A DNA stretch of 38,245 nucleotides from DATDGX01 sp036521875 (GTDB lineage: Bacteria > Desulfobacterota > Binatia > Binatales > Binataceae), in the NCBI GenBank assembly GCA_036521875.1, contig DATDGX010000264.1, positions 1 through 38,245 on the forward strand, read 5' to 3'. Shown in pieces: positions 33,218 to 38,245 of this stretch. Below the pieces are notes generated by a model. That model had not been told where the DNA came from. It ran no database searches and saw nothing but the letters and a program-made list of their open reading frames with translations. Position 1 is the first letter of the stretch. Each line of letters starts with the position of its first letter. The translations under genes and the position numbers were made by a program.

Positions 33218-34388
33218 GCTGTCGGATGCTCGGGAGGAGGATCCGGCGCCGCATCGCACCCGGATGCGAATAGCCTGTGTCTACGTGCGTGACTATCGTC
33301 CGGATTTTCTATTCTCGAACATGGCGGGAATTCGTTGGTATCGGATGGCCGAAGCGTTGGCGCTCCGGGGCCACCAGGTCGACATAGTAGTGGACCGCAA
33401 CCAGGAGCCTGCGCTCCTCGCTCCCCGCTTGCGAGAAGTCCCATTTCGTTTCGTGCGCTGGGAGGATTACGACGTCGTGAAGACGTTCTTTCATCGAGGC
33501 TTCGAGACCCTGGCTGCCGCGGGCGGCGACGATCATCCGTTCATCATCAGCAAGCTCGGCTCAGTGGTTGGTCGAGCGCAGACCGCAGGCGTCCACTTCT
33601 ACGGATCGGTGCGCGATCGGCTCTTCAACACGCAGACCGAAATCGCGCGCCGCAGCAAAGTCGTCACGGTACTGACTAATCGAAGCGCGGCGCTCTGGTG
33701 GCGCGAGCATGGAAGCGAAAAGCGATTGTACCAGGTGCCAACTGGTGTCGATGCTGAGATCGCGCCCCTCGGAGTCAATCCATATCTGCGACTGGGCATC
33801 GAAGGTCCAGTCGCTTTGTTCGCTGGAAATCTCTACTCGAGAAGGCAGCAAGAAGAAATTAATTTAGCGTGGCAGAACCGGCTGAATCACCTCGGCCATT
33901 TGCTCAAGCGCCGGGGAATTTCCCTGGTGGCGATGGGTACGGGTCAAACAGATCATCTGGATCCCGCGGCGGTTACCCATGTCGGTATGATTGACGGGCG
34001 CGAGGTGTGGGACTGGCAGCGCTATGCGCGGGTCGGACTGGTGCTCGCACAGGCCGCGGTACAAGACAATGAAAGCAGCAAGATTTATTACTATTTGCGC
34101 ACCGGCTTGCCGGTGGTATGCGAAGAGTCGGTGCCGAACAAGTGGCTAATCGAAGAAACCGGCTTCGGCGCGATCGTACCCTACAATCAGATCGAAGCGA
34201 TGGCCGACGCGGCCGCCGATCTCGCTGCCCGCTCGAATTCCGACGCCAACGGCGTGGTCGAGTACATGGTCGAGAAACACTCCTGGGATGTTCGCGCCGC
34301 GCTTTATGACCCGGTCTTGCGCGCCGTTTCGCAGTACGGGGGCGTCTCGCAGTCTAATGGATCGCGAGCGCAGCGGCTCGAAGAATGA
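33204..34388 (+). CDS. GT4-like glycosyltransferase
   Basis: The 394-residue protein starts 14 bases inside the permease gene; an internal ATG at 33264 (MRIACVYVRDYRPDFLFSNM) is an alternative that begins the fold directly. The N-terminal domain has AGIRWYRMAEALALRGHQVD, typical of GT-B enzymes. The C-terminal domain has YQVPTGVDAEIAPLG, VALFAGNLYSRRQQEE, VTHVGMIDGREVWDW and the donor loop NESSKIYYYLRTGLPVVCEE. SSKIYYYLRTGLPVV is the variant of the E-x7-E site found in GT4 relatives using other sugars. It ends with an ATGA overlap into the next glycosyltransferase gene. Confidence 0.85.
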   Translation: MTTYRLSDAREEDPAPHRTRMRIACVYVRDYRPDFLFSNMAGIRWYRMAEALALRGHQVDIVVDRNQEPALLAPRLREVPFRFVRWEDYDVVKTFFHRGFETLAAAGGDDHPFIISKLGSVVGRAQTAGVHFYGSVRDRLFNTQTEIARRSKVVTVLTNRSAALWWREHGSEKRLYQVPTGVDAEIAPLGVNPYLRLGIEGPVALFAGNLYSRRQQEEINLAWQNRLNHLGHLLKRRGISLVAMGTGQTDHLDPAAVTHVGMIDGREVWDWQRYARVGLVLAQAAVQDNESSKIYYYLRTGLPVVCEESVPNKWLIEETGFGAIVPYNQIEAMADAAADLAARSNSDANGVVEYMVEKHSWDVRAALYDPVLRAVSQYGGVSQSNGSRAQRLEE

Positions 34389-35395
34389 GCGACCAGTTCG
34401 CGGATCCGCCGCGCACGATCGTGCTGTTCAGCCCGGGCCTCGATGAGGAGGCGATCTGGGGAGAGAAAATAGCGGTCAGAAGCGAGGCGAAATACCTACG
34501 CAAGGAATTCCCCGGCGCCCAGGTATTTGAATACTGCCTGCGCGATCTGGATAAGATCGCAGCAATGAGAGTAGACCTGCTGATATCTTACTACACCGGT
34601 CCTGAGCCCCCGTGGAGAGTGGACGAAATAGCGAGCTTCGTCGCCGGCGTCACCATACTGAAAGTAGTGAATCATGCTGACCTTCTGGAAGAATTTGCGC
34701 GCATCCCGGTGGACGGCTTCATCACCAACAGCCGCGCGGCCGCAGGGGTCCTGGGACGGCATCGCCCGGCAGCGTTCGTCCCGCTCGCGGTCGAGGACGA
34801 TTACGGCCCCGTCGAACCGGAGGATCGCTATCGTGCCGACGTGGTATTCCTTGGCAGCGGTGGGCGCGGGAACAAAGCGCCCGCGACCACGAAGCACTAT
34901 CTCGACGCGGCGAAGAAGTTTGACTTCGCACTATGGGGCGCCGCCTGGGATCGCGACTACTGGAGCCGGCAATACGCGGACAATCCCGATGACAACCAGT
35001 GGCACCGTTTCTGGCGCGGAGCACTGCCGCTCGACGACATCGCCAAGCTCTACAGTTCCGCGAAGATCGTGCTCAACTATCATGAAGACACGCAACGCGA
35101 ATGGGGTATGTGGAACAACCGCGTGTTCGAAGCGCTCGGCTGCGGAGCACTGATGATTTGCGATGAACCCGCCGGGTTTCGCGCGGAGTTCGGCGACGCC
35201 GTCGTGATCACGCGCGGCGGCGAGGAGACGGCAACATTGATCGCTCATTACCTTGCGCGTCCGGAAGAACGGCGGCGGTTAGGCGAGATCGGAAGGCGCA
35301 TCGTGCGCGAGCGATACACCTACAGCCGATGGGCGAAGTCGGTTCGAGAGTTCTGCCAGCGCCTCGCCACGATCAAGCGCACTCGCGCGCGGTGA
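34385..35395 (+). CDS. CgeB-like glycosyltransferase
   Basis: A 336-residue protein with the CgeB/Glyco_trans_1_2 layout. The N-terminal half ends in VDGFITNSRAAAGVLGRHRP and VPLAVEDDY. The C-terminal half has ADVVFLGSGGRGNKAPATTK, FALWGAAWDRDYW, then LYSSAKIVLNYHEDTQREWG and MWNNRVFEALGCGALMICDE. The last two segments are the family hallmark (N-x-R-x-F-E-A-x-x-x-G). ERYTYSRWAKSVREF matches the usual C-terminal helix. Its ATG overlaps the previous stop, so it is translated with its neighbour. The enzyme probably adds a sugar before export; donor and acceptor are unknown. Confidence 0.87.
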   Translation: MSDQFADPPRTIVLFSPGLDEEAIWGEKIAVRSEAKYLRKEFPGAQVFEYCLRDLDKIAAMRVDLLISYYTGPEPPWRVDEIASFVAGVTILKVVNHADLLEEFARIPVDGFITNSRAAAGVLGRHRPAAFVPLAVEDDYGPVEPEDRYRADVVFLGSGGRGNKAPATTKHYLDAAKKFDFALWGAAWDRDYWSRQYADNPDDNQWHRFWRGALPLDDIAKLYSSAKIVLNYHEDTQREWGMWNNRVFEALGCGALMICDEPAGFRAEFGDAVVITRGGEETATLIAHYLARPEERRRLGEIGRRIVRERYTYSRWAKSVREFCQRLATIKRTRAR

Positions 35396-35454
35396 TGGTC
35401 GAGAGGCCGGCCGCATATAGAACAATCAAATGAAGCGGGCCCCGTAACTTCAAA

Positions 35455-36285
35455 GTGAGAGCGGAATCAGCATCCTCGGGACTTGGCCAAGGCGCGCAGG
35501 CGAACGGGAGCGGCGCCGTCGTCGAAGTCGAATCGCTCTGCAAGTTCTATCGAGCGCGCGACGGGAAGCAGGCGCTGTTCGAGAATGTCCTGCGGCGGCT
35601 GCTCGGCATTCAACCGCGCCGCCAGGAGTTGTGCGCGCTGCGCAACATCACGTTTCAGGTCGCGCGCGGCGAATCGCTCGGAATTGTCGGCGCCAATGGT
35701 GCGGGCAAGAGCACGCTGCTGAAAATTCTTGCCGGCATCGCGGCGCCCACTTCAGGAACTGTCAATGTTCGCGCGCGAATCGCGGCCCAGCTCGCGCTCG
35801 GTTCCGGGTTTCATCCCTATCTGAGCGGACGCGAAAACATATTCCTTCAAGGCTCGATCCTCGGAATGACTAATCGGCAAGTGCAGGCTCGGCTTCCCGC
35901 GATTGTCGAGTTCGCCGGAATCGGCGAGGCCATCAACCGGCCACTGTGGACTTATTCCAGCGGCATGATGTCGCGGCTGGGCTTTTCGGTCGCGGCGCAT
36001 GTCGAGTTCGATCTGCTGCTGCTCGACGAAGCGCTGAGCGCCGGCGACCTGGGATTCCGCGACCGCTGCACCCAGACGCTGCACAAGTTTCGCGCCTCGG
36101 GAGCGACCATGGTTATCGTTTCTCACGGCTCCGAGAATCTGCGCCAATTGTGCGATCGCGTGATGTGGATGGAGGGCGGCGAGATTCGCGCGATCGGTCC
36201 GGCCGCCGAGATCATCGAGCGATACGAGGCTCCCGTCGCGCGGCGCAGCAATCCCGCGGAGATGCGAGGCGCACAGCGCTTGTGA
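35455..36285 (+). CDS. ABC polysaccharide export ATPase (Wzt/KpsT-like, short form)
   Basis: A 276-residue ATPase from the GTG at 35455. Walker A is IVGANGAGKSTLLKILAGIA, the loop SGFHPYLSGRENIFLQG is diagnostic of the Wzt/KpsT/TagH group, the signature region is WTYSSGMMSRLGFSVA, Walker B is LLLLDEALSAGDLGF and the switch His is in VIVSHGSENL. After the nucleotide domain only about 35 residues remain, so there is no C-terminal glycan-binding domain as in O9a-type Wzt. Its partner is the permease at 32441, separated by two glycosyltransferase genes. The TGA overlaps the GTG of the second GT4 copy. Confidence 0.93.
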   Translation: MRAESASSGLGQGAQANGSGAVVEVESLCKFYRARDGKQALFENVLRRLLGIQPRRQELCALRNITFQVARGESLGIVGANGAGKSTLLKILAGIAAPTSGTVNVRARIAAQLALGSGFHPYLSGRENIFLQGSILGMTNRQVQARLPAIVEFAGIGEAINRPLWTYSSGMMSRLGFSVAAHVEFDLLLLDEALSAGDLGFRDRCTQTLHKFRASGATMVIVSHGSENLRQLCDRVMWMEGGEIRAIGPAAEIIERYEAPVARRSNPAEMRGAQRL

Positions 36286-37451
36286 TCCGGATCGCGTTCA
36301 TATGCGACAGCTTCGAGCTCGGAGGCCAGGAACTCGGCTGCCTCGCCGTGATGCGCGGACTCGATCGCTCGAAGTTCGAGCCGCATCTCTACACCTTTCG
36401 GCCCGGCAGTCTCGTGAGCGAAGCGGCGGCGCTCGGCGTTCAGATCATGGTCGGCTACGACAAGCCCGCATCGGATGATAGCTGGACCGACAGCGATGAA
36501 GCCGCGCGCGAGGAATACGGCGGGCGCCTCGCCGCGAGACTGCGCGCCGACGCTATCGATGCCTGCTTGCTGTATGCGTGGCCGGACGGAATAGCCGCGG
36601 CGCAGCGCGCGAACGTGCGCGCGATCGTCGAGCGCGTCGACGGTGTCAGCCTCGCGACCCGGCTCAGCGACAAATCGGCGTGCCGGCGGATAATTTGCGA
36701 ATCGAAGATGATTCGCGATGTCATTCTGGCGCAGCGGCAATTGCTGCGATGCCGGCGCGAGCAGCTGGTAGTGATCGAAAACGGAATTGACCTCGCCCGC
36801 TTCGATCCGTCGCGCTACGACCGCGAACGATGCCGCGTCGCGCTTGGATTGCAGCCGGATGACTTCGCGATCGGCACCGTGGCGCGTCTCGCGCCGGAAA
36901 AAAACCTGGAGCATTTTCTCGAGGCGGTCGCGCTGTTGATCGGAAAATATGGCAGATGGCAGCCGCGCAGAATTCGCGCCGTGATTGCGGGACCCGACGC
37001 GGGCTCGCGAGCGCACCTCGAGGCTGAGGCGGAGAGACTGGGCGTCGCGGACCGCATCCGCTTTCTCGGCTCGCGATCTGACGTTCCGGAAATACTCCGC
37101 GCGCTCGACGTGTTCGCGATCACCTCGCTGTACGAGGGAACGCCATTCGCCCTGCTCGAAGCGATGGCGATGGGATTACCGATCGTGGCGACGCACGTGG
37201 GAGCGATTGCGGAAGTGATCAACGGCAACGGCTACCTGGTGTGCGTACTCCATCCGGAAGAAACCGCGCGCGCGATGTACGAGCTGCTCGCGAGCCGCGA
37301 GCTGTCGAGCCGCCTCGGCAAGCGCAGCCGCAAGCTGGCAGCGCGTTACGATGTAAACCGGATGGTGCGCCGCTACGAGTCGGTGCTGCTCGACGCGCTG
37401 AGCAGCACGGCGCGCGACTGCGTGACGCAATCGTCGCAAGAGCCGGCATGA
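36282..37451 (+). CDS. GT4 family glycosyltransferase, copy 2 of a duplicated pair
   Basis: The open frame extends upstream through the ATPase gene, but the GTG at 36282 overlapping that gene's stop gives a start aligned with copy 1. The 389-residue protein matches copy 1 throughout: 40 of the first 62 residues are identical (IRIAFICDSFELGGQELGCL here). VVIENGIDLARFDPSRYDRE, VARLAPEKNLEHFLEAVALL and YEGTPFALLEAMAMGLPIVA repeat the same blocks. The DNA also shares long blocks. The E-x7-E donor motif is intact, so both copies should be active. Divergence near the N-terminal acceptor loop suggests different acceptors. An ATGA overlap leads into the next GT4 gene. Confidence 0.92.
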   Translation: MIRIAFICDSFELGGQELGCLAVMRGLDRSKFEPHLYTFRPGSLVSEAAALGVQIMVGYDKPASDDSWTDSDEAAREEYGGRLAARLRADAIDACLLYAWPDGIAAAQRANVRAIVERVDGVSLATRLSDKSACRRIICESKMIRDVILAQRQLLRCRREQLVVIENGIDLARFDPSRYDRERCRVALGLQPDDFAIGTVARLAPEKNLEHFLEAVALLIGKYGRWQPRRIRAVIAGPDAGSRAHLEAEAERLGVADRIRFLGSRSDVPEILRALDVFAITSLYEGTPFALLEAMAMGLPIVATHVGAIAEVINGNGYLVCVLHPEETARAMYELLASRELSSRLGKRSRKLAARYDVNRMVRRYESVLLDALSSTARDCVTQSSQEPA

Positions 37452-38245
37452 AGATCCTTTCCGCGATCGAGGCGCTGTGCCACGGCGGAGCGCAGACCGT
37501 GCTCGTCGACCTGGCGCTGTCGATGCCGGAGCACGAGCATCGCGTGATTCACTTCTCCAGCGCCAACGGCATCGCGACGGATCGCGCGATGCTCGACGAT
37601 CTCCGGCGCGCGGGAATCGCATGCCTGGACGCGCATTGGAACTCGCTGCGCAACGCGGATCAGCGTGACAGTGTGCTCGACGGCTTTCGGCCCGACGTCG
37701 TGATCTGCCACTGGTGGGGCAACGATCCGTGGCTGCCCTGGATTGCCGAAGCGAGAGCGACCAGGGTGACAAACGCGCGCGATGCCTCCGACGCCGACAC
37801 GCCTACGTTCATCTGCGTGCTTCATCACGCGAATATCGACGCTGCCGATGCGTACGATCATTATGTGCTGGTCTCGCGAAGCCAACTGGGCCAAGTGGCG
37901 CGTATTCCCACCGCGCGGGTCCACACGATCCCCAACGGCGTTGACCTCGCACGCTTTGCCCCGCGACGCGCTCGCGATGCCGCGCGCCCGATGGTGGTGG
38001 GCCGACTGAGCAATCTGCGCGAAGGCAAAATTCCCGCCGACTGGGTGGAGACTCTGGCGTCTTATCAAATTCCCGACACGCGCTTCGTCATCGCCGGTGA
38101 CGGCGCCTTGCTCCCGACGCTGCGCGATCGCGCCCGCGAGCTGCGCCTCGAGCGCCAGTTTTCTTTTCCCGGCTATGTCCCTCGGCACGAGGTCCCGGCC
38201 CTGCTTGAGACGTTCGACGTGTTCTGCTACGTCACTTCCACCGCG
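37448..38245 (+). CDS. GT4 family glycosyltransferase, cut by window edge
   Basis: The ATG at 37448 overlaps the previous stop, and 266 codons run to the window end without a stop. The protein begins MKILSAIEALCHGGAQTVLV with the acceptor glycine loop GGAQ. VICHWWGNDPWLPWI and YVLVSRSQLGQVARI precede the interdomain VHTIPNGVDLARFAPRRARD. The donor domain starts VVGRLSNLREGKIP and FVIAGDGALLP, continuing to FPGYVPRHEVPALLETFDVF. The E-x7-E motif is expected about 10 residues past the edge. It is the last visible gene of the export operon, which clearly continues to the right. Confidence 0.9.
   Translation, partial: MKILSAIEALCHGGAQTVLVDLALSMPEHEHRVIHFSSANGIATDRAMLDDLRRAGIACLDAHWNSLRNADQRDSVLDGFRPDVVICHWWGNDPWLPWIAEARATRVTNARDASDADTPTFICVLHHANIDAADAYDHYVLVSRSQLGQVARIPTARVHTIPNGVDLARFAPRRARDAARPMVVGRLSNLREGKIPADWVETLASYQIPDTRFVIAGDGALLPTLRDRARELRLERQFSFPGYVPRHEVPALLETFDVFCYVTSTA

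Noticed and set aside
1..38245. CRISPR array, insertion sequence with terminal repeats, or rRNA
   Set aside because: No regularly spaced direct repeats, transposase motifs or rRNA-like conserved stretches were seen anywhere in the window.

Overview
The window is GC-rich bacterial DNA with dense coding, GTG and TTG starts alongside ATG, and many 4-base stop/start overlaps. The gene mix is a crotonase-family enzyme, an aminoglycoside/ecdysteroid-kinase-like phosphotransferase, Amidohydrolase_2 proteins with a DADGHW-type metal motif, and a large glycan locus. This resembles uncultured soil or freshwater lineages formerly filed under Deltaproteobacteria, such as Binatota-like or myxobacteria-like organisms. 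That placement is an inference; no rRNA or other phylogenetic marker is present.

Left part (1-13.0 kb) is miscellaneous chromosome. It holds a 3'-truncated crotonase-family gene (minus), a phosphotransferase (minus) and a small exported protein (minus). A scar follows with two head-to-head fragments of a phospholipase C-type phosphoesterase (2731-2926). Next come a 383-residue protein with a helix-turn-helix-like N-terminus preceded by TTCCCTG palindromes, and a RedB-like gene overlapping a large hybrid sensor kinase, each broken by one apparent single-base frameshift. After these lie another small exported protein, a CpdA-like cyclic-nucleotide phosphodiesterase, an Amidohydrolase_2 protein, and a two-gene ABC exporter (minus).

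Right part (13.2-38.2 kb) is a continuous cell-surface glycan locus of about 25 kb that runs off the right edge. Block A (13.2-19.0 kb, plus): a GT4-GT2 fusion, three sulfotransferase-family genes and a class I methyltransferase. Block B (19.0-22.2 kb, minus): a GNAT acyltransferase and two tandem paralogous glycosyltransferase-like genes. Block C (22.4-24.0 kb, plus): a PMT/ArnT-type membrane glycosyltransferase. Block D (24.1-28.3 kb, minus): a GT2, a NodB-like deacetylase with an unrecognised N-terminal domain, a GT, and an Amidohydrolase_2 protein. Block E (28.5-38.2 kb, plus): a nucleotidyltransferase-like protein, a GT4, an HPr-kinase-like P-loop protein, the ABC-2 permease, two GTs, the ABC ATPase, a paralogue of the GT4, and another GT4 cut by the window edge.

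Together the genes suggest assembly of a glycan on a carrier, decoration by sulfate, methyl, acyl and deacetylation, and export through a Wzm/Wzt-type ABC transporter. The least explained parts are the pairing of the nucleotidyltransferase-like and HPr-kinase-like proteins inside the export operon, the deacetylase with a large unknown N-terminal domain next to an amidohydrolase, and the 1.2-kb direct duplication of a GT4 gene flanking the export module. All family assignments were made by reading motifs by eye; no database search was run.
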